From: Bacteroidales bacterium
Lineage (GTDB): Bacteria; Bacteroidota; Bacteroidia; Bacteroidales; P3
NCBI GenBank assembly: GCA_009783885.1
Contig: WRCN01000003.1
Span: 1-64,000, forward strand
Direction of reading: 5' to 3'
Length of the DNA: 64,000 bases
Within the stretch, counting starts at the first letter, position 1; each line of letters opens with the position of its first letter. A program made the translations under genes and the position numbers. A model generated the notes under the pieces. The model made no database searches. It was given only the letters and a program-made list of their open reading frames with translations, and was not told where the DNA came from. Shown here in pieces: positions 21,781 to 30,307 of this stretch.

Positions 21781-22539
21781 ATGATTTCAATCCAAACTAT
21801 AAAACGCGTAAAATCCTTGCAACAAAAGAAATTCCGAGAAGAAGAACACTGTTTTGTTGCAGAAACGCCTAAAATTGTTGAAGAAATTTTGAACAGCAAT
21901 ACCTATTCGGTGGAAACTGTTTATGGCTTGAAATCGTGGATAGACGCAAATTGGAAGCGTTTCGCGCGACACACTTTAGAAGAAGTTTCACCCAAAGAAC
22001 TCGAACGTATCAGTGGCTTGCAAACGCCTAATCAGGTGCTTGCCGTAGTCAAAAAAGCAGAAACTTCGATTGATATAGAAACCATCTTTTCAGATACTTG
22101 TTTGATGTTGGATGATATTCGCGACCCAGGTAATTTGGGAACAATTTTGCGAATTTCCGATTGGTTTGGCATTAAGCACGTGGTTTGTTCCAACGAAAGT
22201 GTGGAATACACCAACCCCAAGTGCATTCAGGCTTCCATGGGGTCGTTTTTGCGCGTTTCGGTGCATTATGGCGATTTAGCACGTTTTTTGTTAGATAAAA
22301 AAACAGATATTCCCATTTACGGCACATTTATGGAAGGTGAAAATATTTATCAAACCGAACTGAACCCAAAAGCCTGTATCATAATTGGTAACGAAGCACA
22401 CGGCATTTCGAAATCCTTAGAATCCTTGATTACAAAAAAAATTCATATTCCTTCATTTTCTAACGAACCGAAGCATGCGGAGTCATTGAATGTCTCAATA
22501 GCAACGGCAATTCTCTGTTCGGAACTCAAACGGCGATGA
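21781..22539 (+). CDS. TrmH/SpoU-family RNA 2'-O-methyltransferase
   Basis: The 252-residue protein is a SPOUT-fold methyltransferase that should 2'-O-methylate tRNA or rRNA using S-adenosylmethionine. The N-terminal substrate-binding part (R-V-K-S-L-Q-Q-K-K-F-R, then F-V-A-E) resembles the L30e-like domain of 23S rRNA and tRNA methylases. The C-terminal knot has its three motifs: D-x-I-R-D-P-G-N-L-G-T-I-L-R, then I-I-G-N-E-A-H-G-I-S, then I-P-S-F-S-x-x-x-x-A-E-S-L-N-V-S-I-A-T-A-I. The exact nucleotide target cannot be told from sequence. The stop overlaps the start of the next gene by 4 bases (ATGA), so the two are translationally coupled. Confidence 0.93.
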   Translation: MISIQTIKRVKSLQQKKFREEEHCFVAETPKIVEEILNSNTYSVETVYGLKSWIDANWKRFARHTLEEVSPKELERISGLQTPNQVLAVVKKAETSIDIETIFSDTCLMLDDIRDPGNLGTILRISDWFGIKHVVCSNESVEYTNPKCIQASMGSFLRVSVHYGDLARFLLDKKTDIPIYGTFMEGENIYQTELNPKACIIIGNEAHGISKSLESLITKKIHIPSFSNEPKHAESLNVSIATAILCSELKRR

Positions 22540-25115
22540 AAAAAAATTGGCTTATATGGTTATTTGTTTTGAATGTTGGTGCACTTCATGCGACGCATCA
22601 AAAAGCGGCTGAAATCACGTATCGGCACTTGACCGGACATACCTATGAGTTTACGATTGTAACTTACACTTACAGAGGAAGTTTGGCTGATCGTCCGAGT
22701 TTATTTATTAGTTGGGGCTATCAAGGTCGAGAGACGGAGGTTTTCCGTGACCCGAATCCTCCTCTTTCAGTGGATTCGGAAACGAATGAAAACCGTTATA
22801 AAACAACTCATACGTTTCCCGGTCCTGGAACCTACTATATTTCGATGGAAGACCCCAATCGCAATGGGGGAGTGGTGAACTTGCCAAATTCGATCAATAC
22901 ACCGATATACGTCGAAAGCAAACTTGTCATCAGTCCGTTTGTTAGTCCGCCCAATTCTTCGCCTGTACTTTTGAATAAGCCCATCGATAGAGGATGTGTA
23001 GGCATTCCATTTATGCACAATCCGGGTGCTTTTGATCCGGATGGCGACAGTTTGTCATACAAATTAGTGACTTGTCGCGGCGAGTATGGCTTGCCCATTC
23101 GAGATTATACGTTACCTATAGCGTCGGATTCAATTAGTATAAACCCTGTAACAGGCGATTTGATTTGGCATTCGCCGATAAGGCATGGCGAGTATAATGT
23201 AGCGATATTGATTGAGGAATACCGCAGAGGTAGGGCAGACCCCATAGGCTCGGTTTTACGAGATATGCAGATTACGATTGTAAATAACTGTACTAATCAA
23301 CAGCCGCAATTGCACGTTCCTGAAAAGGTTTGTGTGTTTGCAGGTGATACGTTGCGAGTGCCGATATCGGCTACAGACCTTGATGCGAATGATATTCTGA
23401 CCTTATCGGCAACAGGTGGAATTTTTCTTCTACCTCAACACAATGCAGTTCCAATACATGCAGTTGGCAGATCGCCATTGTTTGACACATTAGTGTGGAC
23501 GCCGCAACACGCCCATGTTCAGCGTAATCCGTATTCGGTTTATTTTCAAGTGAAAGATAACGGTAACCCTAGCTTGACTGCCTTGAAAACCATGTTTATT
23601 CACGTTATCGGACATGCACCGCAATGGGACTCTGCAGTTCCAACTTATCAATCCATTACCTTGCATTGGCAACCGATTTTAGATACAAATATTTATGCGT
23701 ATCGAATTTATAGAGCGCAGTCAAGAACCGGAATAACGCAGGATTCATGCGATTTTGGATTTAATGATAGCACATATCAGCCCATTGATACCTTATACGA
23801 TCGCACACTTTCGAGTTATACTGATACCAAAGTAGAGCAAAATATGCAGTATTGTTACCGCATTGTGGCGGAATACAAAAATTATATGGAAACACAAATG
23901 TCGGCTGAAATTTGTGTGAGTCTGTTATCAAATACCCCGATTTTAGAGAAAGTCAGCGTTGTTGAAACAAGTTTGTACAGCGGAAAAATAGAATTGACTT
24001 GGCGAAAACCCTTGGATTTTGATGTAACTTCCGATGGAAGCGGTTTTCGTTATGTTGTTCACCGTTTGTTTGGTGCAGGCCAATTTCAAGCCATCGATAC
24101 ACTTTACAGTGTTGACACAACTTACTTGGATCAACGAGCGGGATTTAATACTCTCGAAAATTATTATCACTATAAAATAGAATTAATTCAAAAACAAGCG
24201 GAATCATGGGTTTCCGTAGGGTTTTCGAATGTTGTAACCTCTGTTTTTGCGAGTGCCACAGGACGAAACAGGCGCGTTAATGTGTGGTGGCAATACACGC
24301 ATCCATGGAGAGTAGAAGGCTTTGCGGTATACCGAAAAAAGGATTCTCAATCGGACTTTGATTCTATTTCCTTTACAAATATACCCAATTTCACAGATAC
24401 CGATGTAATTAATGATAGTACTTATACATACAAAATCAAGGCTTTTGGTCGTCACTACGATGAACGAATTAATGATTATGTGTTGATCAACTGGTCGCAG
24501 GAAGTACGAGCCACACCGCAAATTGACACACCTTGTCGGCAAGAATTGACTGTGGATTTTATTTGTAGTCCGGTAGAAAATAGATTGAGTTGGGAGCCTA
24601 TGGACTATGAGTGTTTGGACGAAAACCCCATTTACCACATTTTCTACAGGCCCTCTGAGAGTCAGGAGTTCAGAGAAATTCAAACACAAAATTACAACAC
24701 GTTTGATCACCGCAATTTGGTGAGTAATGTGGGATGTTACTATGTAGTATCAAGTAACATTAGAGGGTTTAGCGAACCGTCAAATATGTTTTGCATAACT
24801 CCGGAGGAAGTTCTCCAAGAATGTATGGAATATGAATTGCCCAATATTTTCACGCCAAATGGCGATGGCATCAACGATGTATTTAAAGCCATTCGAAATG
24901 AATATTCCGGCATGTTTACAATCAAAATTTTCAACCGTTGGAATAATGTTGTTTTTGAAAGTAACGACCCAAATTTTGAATGGGACGGTAATAACCAGAG
25001 AACCGGACAGCCTTGCCCCGATGGCACGTATTTCTATGTTGCAGAATTAATTTTACGAGGGTTAGAAAGCCATCACAAAAGGGTATTGTCGGGGACTGTT
25101 ACGCTGTTGCGATAA
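22536..25115 (+). CDS. Large secreted protein with CHU_C (gliding motility-associated) C-terminal domain
   Basis: This 859-residue exported protein starts with a signal peptide (M-K-K-N-W-L-I-W-L-F-V-L-N-V-G-A-L-H-A). The N-terminal A-E-I-T-Y-R-H-L-T-G-H-T-Y-E pattern is common in Bacteroidota surface proteins. Cadherin-like repeats follow (D-x-D-G-D-S-L-S-Y-K-L and D-L-D-A-N-D-I-L-T-L), then several fibronectin type III-like segments between about residues 360 and 750. The last 90 residues, from about 768, are the CHU_C domain: L-P-N-I-F-T-P-N-G-D-G-I-N-D-V-F, later F-E-W-D-G and P-D-G-T-Y-F-Y. This domain marks type-B T9SS cargo. Its ligand is unknown; adhesion is a reasonable guess. Confidence 0.92.
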   Translation: MKKNWLIWLFVLNVGALHATHQKAAEITYRHLTGHTYEFTIVTYTYRGSLADRPSLFISWGYQGRETEVFRDPNPPLSVDSETNENRYKTTHTFPGPGTYYISMEDPNRNGGVVNLPNSINTPIYVESKLVISPFVSPPNSSPVLLNKPIDRGCVGIPFMHNPGAFDPDGDSLSYKLVTCRGEYGLPIRDYTLPIASDSISINPVTGDLIWHSPIRHGEYNVAILIEEYRRGRADPIGSVLRDMQITIVNNCTNQQPQLHVPEKVCVFAGDTLRVPISATDLDANDILTLSATGGIFLLPQHNAVPIHAVGRSPLFDTLVWTPQHAHVQRNPYSVYFQVKDNGNPSLTALKTMFIHVIGHAPQWDSAVPTYQSITLHWQPILDTNIYAYRIYRAQSRTGITQDSCDFGFNDSTYQPIDTLYDRTLSSYTDTKVEQNMQYCYRIVAEYKNYMETQMSAEICVSLLSNTPILEKVSVVETSLYSGKIELTWRKPLDFDVTSDGSGFRYVVHRLFGAGQFQAIDTLYSVDTTYLDQRAGFNTLENYYHYKIELIQKQAESWVSVGFSNVVTSVFASATGRNRRVNVWWQYTHPWRVEGFAVYRKKDSQSDFDSISFTNIPNFTDTDVINDSTYTYKIKAFGRHYDERINDYVLINWSQEVRATPQIDTPCRQELTVDFICSPVENRLSWEPMDYECLDENPIYHIFYRPSESQEFREIQTQNYNTFDHRNLVSNVGCYYVVSSNIRGFSEPSNMFCITPEEVLQECMEYELPNIFTPNGDGINDVFKAIRNEYSGMFTIKIFNRWNNVVFESNDPNFEWDGNNQRTGQPCPDGTYFYVAELILRGLESHHKRVLSGTVTLLR

Positions 25116-25118
25116 AAT

Positions 25119-25146
25119 GTAGGGGCGAGACATGCTTCGTCCCTAC
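25119..25146. repeat. Palindromic extragenic repeat, GTAGGGGCG family, imperfect copy
   Basis: GTAGGGGCGAGACATG faces TTCGTCCCTAC with one bulge. It lies three bases after the CHU_C gene stop and just before the convergent thiL stop, so it may terminate both. Confidence 0.75.
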
Positions 25147-25153
25147 GGAATAT

Positions 25154-26185
25154 CTACATTCCTTGCGCCTTCAATTCAATCATCGCACCATTTTCGGGAA
25201 CGAGCATACAGCCCGAATTTTCGTCAACAATATGCCCGATAACGGTGATATCGTGTGAATCCTTGATTTTGTCGTAATCGCTTTGCGGAATGGTAAACAA
25301 TAATTCGTAATCTTCGCCGCCGTTGAGTGCTGCAATCGTCGGTGAAATATTGAATATTTCCAACGTTGAACACGTCGTCGAATCAATCGGAATTTTCGTT
25401 TCGTACAGCATACAACCGACTTTAGATTCTCTGCAGATGTGCAACAATTCGGAAGCTAGACCATCTGAAATGTCAATCATTGCAGTAGGTTTGATATTTT
25501 TTTCTTTGAATACATCTAAAATATCGTATCGCGCTTCGGGTTTTAGTTGACGTTCGAGCACGTAATCGTTGTTTTGCAAGTCGGGTTGCATGTTGGGATT
25601 GGCCAAAAATTCGACTTTTTCGCGTTCGAGTAAAAGCAAACCTGCGTAGGCCGAACCTAAATCTCCGGAAATACAAATCAAGTCGTGTTCTTTAGCGCCA
25701 TGGCGATACACGATATCGGATTGTTGGGCTTGTCCGATAGCTGTAATCGCTAAGCAAAGCCCCGCCTGACTTCCTGATGTATCGCCACCCACTAAATCCA
25801 CACCATAACGTTCGCAAGCCAACAGTAATCCGGCGTAAATTTCCTCAATCGCTTCCAACGAAAAACGGTTGGAAACTGCCAATCCAACTGTGATTTGGCG
25901 AGGTTTCACATTCATCGCCAAAAGGTCGGAAAAATTCACAACGGCTGCTTTATAGCCCAAATGTTTGAGCGGAAAATAAGTTAAGTCGAAATGCACGTTT
26001 TCGAGTAATAAATCTGTCGAAATTAAAGTTGTTTCCAATTCGTTTTTTATCACTGCTGAATCATCGCCAATGCCTTTAATGGTTGATGATTGCGAGAGTT
26101 TTACGAACTGTGATAAATGTTCGATTAATTTAAATTCACCGAGTGTGCTTAATTCTGTTCTTGAGGGAGTTTTGTTTTCGAGCAT
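25154..26185 (-). CDS. thiL: Thiamine-monophosphate kinase
   Basis: The 343-residue enzyme phosphorylates thiamine monophosphate to the cofactor thiamine diphosphate. It belongs to the AIR-synthase-like ATPase fold. Recognisable pieces are G-I-G-D-D-S-A-V-I near residue 40, T-D-L-L-L-E-N-V-H-F-D, N-F-S-D-L-L-A-M-N, V-G-G-D-T-S-G-S, I-S-G-D-L-G-S-A, D-I-S-D-G-L-A-S-E-L, and N-G-G-E-D-Y-E-L-L-F near the C-terminus. The order and length are normal. It is a single gene on the minus strand. Repeat copy 2 lies immediately upstream (26207-26272), separating it from hldD. No thiamine riboswitch was recognised. Confidence 0.95.
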   Translation of the reverse strand: MLENKTPSRTELSTLGEFKLIEHLSQFVKLSQSSTIKGIGDDSAVIKNELETTLISTDLLLENVHFDLTYFPLKHLGYKAAVVNFSDLLAMNVKPRQITVGLAVSNRFSLEAIEEIYAGLLLACERYGVDLVGGDTSGSQAGLCLAITAIGQAQQSDIVYRHGAKEHDLICISGDLGSAYAGLLLLEREKVEFLANPNMQPDLQNNDYVLERQLKPEARYDILDVFKEKNIKPTAMIDISDGLASELLHICRESKVGCMLYETKIPIDSTTCSTLEIFNISPTIAALNGGEDYELLFTIPQSDYDKIKDSHDITVIGHIVDENSGCMLVPENGAMIELKAQGM

Positions 26186-26206
26186 GGTTATGGTTTATTT
26201 TTATAC

Positions 26207-26272
26207 CGTCATTCCGAGCGCAGTCGAGGAATCCCCTTGCTATGGGATGTCTCGACTACGCTTGACATGACG
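26207..26272. repeat. Long palindromic repeat, CGTCAT-TCGAG family, copy 2
   Basis: It begins CGTCATTCCGAGCG and ends CGCTTGACATGACG. The central part contains the same TCCCCTTGCTATGGGATG core as the copy at 17762-17837. It fills the gap between the hldD stop (26277) and the thiL start (26185), both on the minus strand. Confidence 0.85.
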
Positions 26273-26276
26273 ATTA

Positions 26277-27239
26277 TCATAAATATCGTTCGTCTTTTAA
26301 ATATTCTACATAATCCGAAACACCGTTTTCTAAGCTTGTGAAAGGCTTGTTATATCCGACTTTGATAAGTTTTTGCATATTGGCTTCCGTGAAATATTGG
26401 TATTTGTCGCGAATATCTTCAGGTGTATCGATAAATGAAATATTTTCACGAATATCCATCGCTTTGAACGTAGCTTTGGCTAAATCCAAAAAGCTACGAG
26501 CCTTGCCTGTCCCAAGATTGTAGATACCCGAAGTCGGTTGGGTTTCCATCATAAAAAACAGGACATCAACCACATCTTTTACATAGACAAAATCGCGCAA
26601 TTGCTCGCCATCTCTGTAGTTTGGATTGTGTGAACGAAACAGTTTCATGCCGCCTGTTTTTTCAATTTGATAAAACGCGTGAAAAATCACGGAAGCCATG
26701 CGAGCTTTGTGATATTCGTTCGGACCATACACGTTGAAGAATTTCAAACCAGCCCAAAATGGTGGTGTTTCCGCTTGTTTTAACGCCCATTTATCGAATT
26801 CGTTTTTCGAAATCCCGTAAGGATTTAACGGTTTCAATAAATCAATAATTTCATGATTATCGTCGTATCCGAATTCGCCCAAACCGTATGTTGCTGCAGA
26901 AGATGCGTATACCATCGGAACTTGAAATTTGGTGCAAAGTTTCCATAGTTCTTTAGTGTAATCAAGGTTTAGTTCGTTCAAAAGTTCGGTGTTAAATTCT
27001 GCGGTATCCGTTCGTGCACCGATATGAAACACGAATTTTACCTCTTGGTGGTGTTTGCCAAACCACGTAAAAAACGCTTTACGATCAATCAATTCCAAAT
27101 ACGCTTTGTGAATATAGTTGTTTTTTTTCTCCACTTTCGTGAAGTCATCAACTAAGACCAAATTCTTAAAACCTTCTTGGTTGAGTTTGGAAATCAAAAC
27201 GCTTCCAATGAATCCTGCTGCCCCTGTGATAACAATCAT
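26277..27239 (-). CDS. hldD: ADP-L-glycero-D-manno-heptose 6-epimerase
   Basis: The ATG at 27239 gives 320 residues starting M-I-V-I-T-G-A-A-G-F-I-G, the NAD(P)-binding glycine motif at the normal distance from the start. The upstream in-frame start at 27266 would place the -7 box inside the gene. HldD converts ADP-D-glycero-D-manno-heptose to the L-glycero form for lipopolysaccharide core. Family features are the short-chain dehydrogenase Y-G-I-S-K (Tyr and Lys catalytic), F-N-V-Y-G-P-N-E, and R-D-F-V-Y-V-K-D-V. The partner heptose kinase is at 53039-54037. Confidence 0.95.
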   Translation of the reverse strand: MIVITGAAGFIGSVLISKLNQEGFKNLVLVDDFTKVEKKNNYIHKAYLELIDRKAFFTWFGKHHQEVKFVFHIGARTDTAEFNTELLNELNLDYTKELWKLCTKFQVPMVYASSAATYGLGEFGYDDNHEIIDLLKPLNPYGISKNEFDKWALKQAETPPFWAGLKFFNVYGPNEYHKARMASVIFHAFYQIEKTGGMKLFRSHNPNYRDGEQLRDFVYVKDVVDVLFFMMETQPTSGIYNLGTGKARSFLDLAKATFKAMDIRENISFIDTPEDIRDKYQYFTEANMQKLIKVGYNKPFTSLENGVSDYVEYLKDERYL

Positions 27240-27255
27240 AACATATTTTTTTTTG

Positions 27256-27287
27256 CAAAAATACAAAAAAAATTTGGTTATTTCAAA
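27256..27287 (-). promoter_or_regulatory. hldD promoter (divergent, interleaved with the tRNA-Asp promoter)
   Basis: On the minus strand, the -33 box TTTG is at 27287-27284, followed by 20 bases and TATTTTTG at 27263-27256. The -33 box lies inside the spacer of the oppositely directed tRNA-Asp promoter. Confidence 0.8.
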
Positions 27288-27304
27288 AAAAAGTTGTATT
27301 TTTG
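27273..27304 (+). promoter_or_regulatory. tRNA-Asp promoter
   Basis: TTTG at 27273-27276, 20 bases, then TATTTTTG at 27297-27304, consensus in both boxes. The -7 box ends 28 bases before the tRNA 5' end. Confidence 0.8.
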
Positions 27305-27332
27305 CACTCCCATTTGAAAAAATGTGGTTGCT

Positions 27333-27407
27333 GGGGTGGTAGTTCAGTTTGGTTAGAATACCTGCCTGTCACGCAGGGGGTCGCGGGTTCGAGTCCCGTC
27401 CATCCCG
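27333..27407 (+). tRNA. tRNA-Asp(GTC)
   Basis: The 75-base cloverleaf has acceptor arms GGGGTGG (27333-27339) and CCATCCC (27400-27406) and a T-arm with GTTCGAGTC. Anticodon stem CCTGC/GCAGG encloses the loop CTGTCAC, with GTC at 27368-27370. The discriminator base is G (27407). The CCA end is not encoded (CAA follows), so it must be added after transcription. Confidence 0.96.
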
Positions 27408-27411
27408 CAAA

Positions 27412-27458
27412 AAAAAGCCTAATTGTCAATAAATAAGACTTTTGGGCTTTTAATTTTA
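27412..27458 (+). terminator. Possible terminator after tRNA-Asp
   Basis: AAAAGCC (about 27412-27419) pairs with GGGCTTTT (27444-27451) across a loop of about 25 bases and is followed by T-rich sequence. The long loop makes it a weak call. It also sits in the 3' region of the convergent sigma-factor operon. Confidence 0.4.
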
Positions 27459-27495
27459 TTTTTTGTCCTTTTTCGATTAGAGTTTTCGTCGTATC

Positions 27496-28050
27496 CTAAT
27501 GTCCTATCATTTCCCTAATCCGTTCGATACCATAACGGTAACGACCCATAACCGTGTTGATCGGAACTTTGAGCAATTCGGATATTTCTCGGAATGTTTT
27601 ATCTTGAAAACATTTCAATTTCACAACGGCGGCTTGTTCGTCGGGCAATTGATCCACATAAAACGACAGATTTGGAGTAAAGGCAAGCGTGTCTTCGGCT
27701 GCCATGAAGTGGTTTTCGGTGAATTCGTCCAAAAAATCAGGAGAAAAATAGTGCAAAATAATGCCTTGCTTTTTTCGTCGAAAATAATTGTTTACTTCGT
27801 TTTTGATAATGCTGCCCGCCCAATTCGAGAATTTATCTTGGTGAACATAATTTTTTTCAGAAATTTGTTTGGCAATTCGGCAGCAAACATGTTGTCGTAA
27901 ATCCAATAAGTCTTGGTAGTTTTTAATTTGCCTGCTTATATGTTCCACGATAAATGGCTCGTACATCGAAATCAACAAATTTAAATGCGCCTCACTGCCA
28001 TTCAAAGCCTCTTCTATCAGTTCTTCCTCAGAAAGTATTTTGTATCTCAT
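27496..28050 (-). CDS. RNA polymerase sigma-70 family (ECF-like) sigma factor
   Basis: The 184-residue protein has the two-domain layout of an extracytoplasmic-function sigma factor. A region 2 helix set spans about residues 25-95 (ending N-W-A-G-S-I-I-K-N-E-V-N-N-Y-F-R-R-K). A C-terminal region 4 helix-turn-helix has L-P-D-E-Q-A-A-V-V-K-L-K, F-R-E-I-S-E-L-L-K-V-P-I-N-T-V and G-R-Y-R-Y-G-I-E-R-I-R. No anti-sigma gene is adjacent. It begins 2 bases after aroA and is the last gene of the porX-tsaE-aroB-aroA series. P. gingivalis uses an ECF sigma factor (SigP) downstream of PorX, so a role in T9SS control is possible, but this is inference. Confidence 0.85.
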   Translation of the reverse strand: MRYKILSEEELIEEALNGSEAHLNLLISMYEPFIVEHISRQIKNYQDLLDLRQHVCCRIAKQISEKNYVHQDKFSNWAGSIIKNEVNNYFRRKKQGIILHYFSPDFLDEFTENHFMAAEDTLAFTPNLSFYVDQLPDEQAAVVKLKCFQDKTFREISELLKVPINTVMGRYRYGIERIREMIGH

Positions 28051-28052
28051 AG

Positions 28053-29285
28053 TTAATAAGAGTTTAACTTATCAATTTGTGTCCAAAAGTCCGGAAATGA
28101 TTTACTCACAACTTCTGGCTGTAAGATTTCAACCTGATCATACAATCCCGAAAAAATCGAAAAAGCCATTGCCATTCGATGATCGTTATAAGTTTTTATA
28201 GGTTTTGAAAAATTCAGTTCGCCGTGCTCGTAGAGGATTAACGAATTTTCTTCGATGCTATTTTTTGCACCGATTTGATTCAATTCTTGCGAAAGTGCTT
28301 GCAGACGGTCGGTTTCCTTATCTCGAAGCGATGACAAACCTGTTAGACGTGCAGGAATATTCAGTGTAGCAGATACCACTGCCATTGTTTGTGCCAAATC
28401 AGGGTAATCGGTGAAATCTAGTTCCAATTTGGATAACAAGGGCTTTGAAACTTTTTTGATGATGACTTTTGCCGATGTAAACGTAGTTTCAACACCAAAT
28501 TTTTCAAACCATTTTACCAATATGGAGTCACCTTGTATACTTTTTGAGCACAAATTTTCAATTTCCACGGTTCCGGTTTGCGAAAGGGCGACAAAAGCGT
28601 AAAAATAAGACGCCGCACTCCAATCCGACTCCATAAAAATTTCAGATGAATAAGTTGGTGTGCCTTTTAGAGTTATATGTTTTTCCCTGCAAGAGACTTC
28701 AACACCACACTGTTCAAGGATTTTAGCGGTCATCTCCATATACGGTTTTGAAATAACTTCACCTTCAAAATCCATTTGCAATCCGTTCGGAAATTTGGAA
28801 ATCATCAACATCAATGCGGATGCAAATTGACTGCTTTTCTGCATATCCAATTTCAGGCGAGAATGCGTAAATTCTGAAATTCCTGTTATCATAAGAGGTA
28901 GTCGCTCCGATTGATTAACGTAAGAAATTTCCGCACCTAAAGTTTTTAATGCATCAACCAAACCGGCAATCGGTCGAACCGATAAACGTTCATCACCTCT
29001 AACTATCCATTTTCCGGGCGTTACAGAAAGATAAGCCGTCAAAAACCGAAGCACCGTACCGGCATTTTTACAGTCTATTTCAACCGGATTTTCAGAAGGA
29101 ATAGATTGTGGAATTTTGCCTAATAAACTTTGCATTAGTGCTGTATCGGCGGATTTAGACAAGTTTTTAAGCGTAATTATCGAATTCATACAAGCGTTCA
29201 GAACCAACCATCGATTTGATAAACTTTTTGAAGCCGGCAAATCAATTTTTGTATAAAAATGAGATGAACACTTGTTTAAAATCAT
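28053..29285 (-). CDS. aroA: 3-phosphoshikimate 1-carboxyvinyltransferase (EPSP synthase)
   Basis: The 410-residue enzyme catalyses the sixth shikimate-pathway step, joining phosphoenolpyruvate to shikimate 3-phosphate. Visible motifs are P-A-S-K-S-L-S-N-R near the N-terminus, C-K-N-A-G-T-V-L-R-F-L-T-A, G-D-E-R-L-S-V-R-P-I, S-S-Q-F-A-S-A-L-M-L, D-Y-P-D-L-A-Q-T, L-R-D-K-E-T-D-R-L-Q-A-L and N-D-H-R-M-A-M-A-F. It is slightly shorter than the E. coli enzyme, as is usual in Bacteroidota. It overlaps the aroB stop by 4 bases (ATGA), and the sigma gene follows after 2 bases, so the three are co-transcribed. Confidence 0.96.
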   Translation of the reverse strand: MILNKCSSHFYTKIDLPASKSLSNRWLVLNACMNSIITLKNLSKSADTALMQSLLGKIPQSIPSENPVEIDCKNAGTVLRFLTAYLSVTPGKWIVRGDERLSVRPIAGLVDALKTLGAEISYVNQSERLPLMITGISEFTHSRLKLDMQKSSQFASALMLMISKFPNGLQMDFEGEVISKPYMEMTAKILEQCGVEVSCREKHITLKGTPTYSSEIFMESDWSAASYFYAFVALSQTGTVEIENLCSKSIQGDSILVKWFEKFGVETTFTSAKVIIKKVSKPLLSKLELDFTDYPDLAQTMAVVSATLNIPARLTGLSSLRDKETDRLQALSQELNQIGAKNSIEENSLILYEHGELNFSKPIKTYNDHRMAMAFSIFSGLYDQVEILQPEVVSKSFPDFWTQIDKLNSY

Positions 29286-30307
29286 ACTTTTTTAAATGTT
29301 GTGTATACTTGAAAAGCCTCTAAACAAAGCTCTTTTGAACAACTTAAATCGTATCGAGGTTGTCCGATTTTTTCTAAAATTACAGGTTTGATTTCTTCGT
29401 TATGGTTTTTTTTATCTTGCAAAAGAATATTGAACAGTCGTTCGAAATCTGCCGGTTGAATTGGAAATTTCGGATATTTGGATAAAATGAAATTAGAAAT
29501 GATTTGCCGTTGATTAGAATCGAATTTTAGCATTTTTTCAGAAAGCCAAAGCTCGCATAACATACCCATTGCAACAGCATGCCCGTGAGAAAGTTCCTCG
29601 CCGTTTTCTAATGCAAATGTTTCAAAAGCATGTCCGAATGTGTGTCCGAAATTCAGAATTTTTCGAATGTTTTGTTCGGTTGGATCTGCGTTTACAATTT
29701 GCATTTTCTTTTCAATTGCCATAGTTATCAAAGGTTCCAGCGTTTGTAAATTTTCCAAATCGTTATTTCTTATAATATTCCAAAAATCAACATCTGTAAT
29801 CAACGCCATTTTCACCATCTCCGCAAACCCTGATAAAATCTCGGTTTTTGAAAGTGTTTTTAAAAACGCCACATCAATAATCACGTGTTTTGCCGAGGCA
29901 AAAATACCGATTTGATTTTTAAAGTTTTGAAAATCTACACCTGTTTTTCCGCCATGAGCGGCATCAACCATAGCTAACAACGTTGTAGGAATATTAATGA
30001 AATCAATACCGCGCTTGTAGCATGCTGCTGCAAATCCGCCGATGTCGCAAATCACACCACCGCCCAAGTTTATCACTACCGATTTTCGATCAGCGTTGGC
30101 TTCGCTTAACTGTTCAATAATACTCGAAAATGTTTGCAGATTTTTATGTTGTTCTCCGTCTGGAATTTCTATAATTTTGACATTATGCATATCGGCCACA
30201 GTCAGTAAATACGGTAAACAGTATTTACGTGTATGGTCGTCTACCAGTACAAATTTTGTTGCACCATGATAGGCTCTAATGAATATGTCATACGGAGTTG
30301 CAGTCAT
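29282..30307 (-). CDS. aroB: 3-dehydroquinate synthase
   Basis: The 341-residue NAD- and metal-dependent enzyme makes 3-dehydroquinate, the second shikimate-pathway intermediate. Motifs include V-D-D-H-T near the N-terminus, I-P-D-G-E-Q-H-K, the nucleotide-binding G-G-G-V-I-C-D-I-G-G-F-A-A, I-P-T-T-L-L-A-M-V-D-A, G-G-K-T-G-V-D-F and the metal-site L-N-F-G-H-T-F-G-H-A-F-E. The start overlaps the end of tsaE by 20 bases and the stop overlaps aroA by 4, so it is embedded in a tight operon. Confidence 0.97.
   Translation of the reverse strand: MTATPYDIFIRAYHGATKFVLVDDHTRKYCLPYLLTVADMHNVKIIEIPDGEQHKNLQTFSSIIEQLSEANADRKSVVINLGGGVICDIGGFAAACYKRGIDFINIPTTLLAMVDAAHGGKTGVDFQNFKNQIGIFASAKHVIIDVAFLKTLSKTEILSGFAEMVKMALITDVDFWNIIRNNDLENLQTLEPLITMAIEKKMQIVNADPTEQNIRKILNFGHTFGHAFETFALENGEELSHGHAVAMGMLCELWLSEKMLKFDSNQRQIISNFILSKYPKFPIQPADFERLFNILLQDKKNHNEEIKPVILEKIGQPRYDLSCSKELCLEAFQVYTTFKKV

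Noticed and set aside
26186..26276. Possible thiamine riboswitch upstream of thiL
   Set aside because: The gap is filled by a palindromic repeat and shows none of the conserved TPP riboswitch sequence.
27300..27495. Integration site at tRNA-Asp
   Set aside because: No integrase gene and no repeat of the tRNA 3' end were seen nearby.
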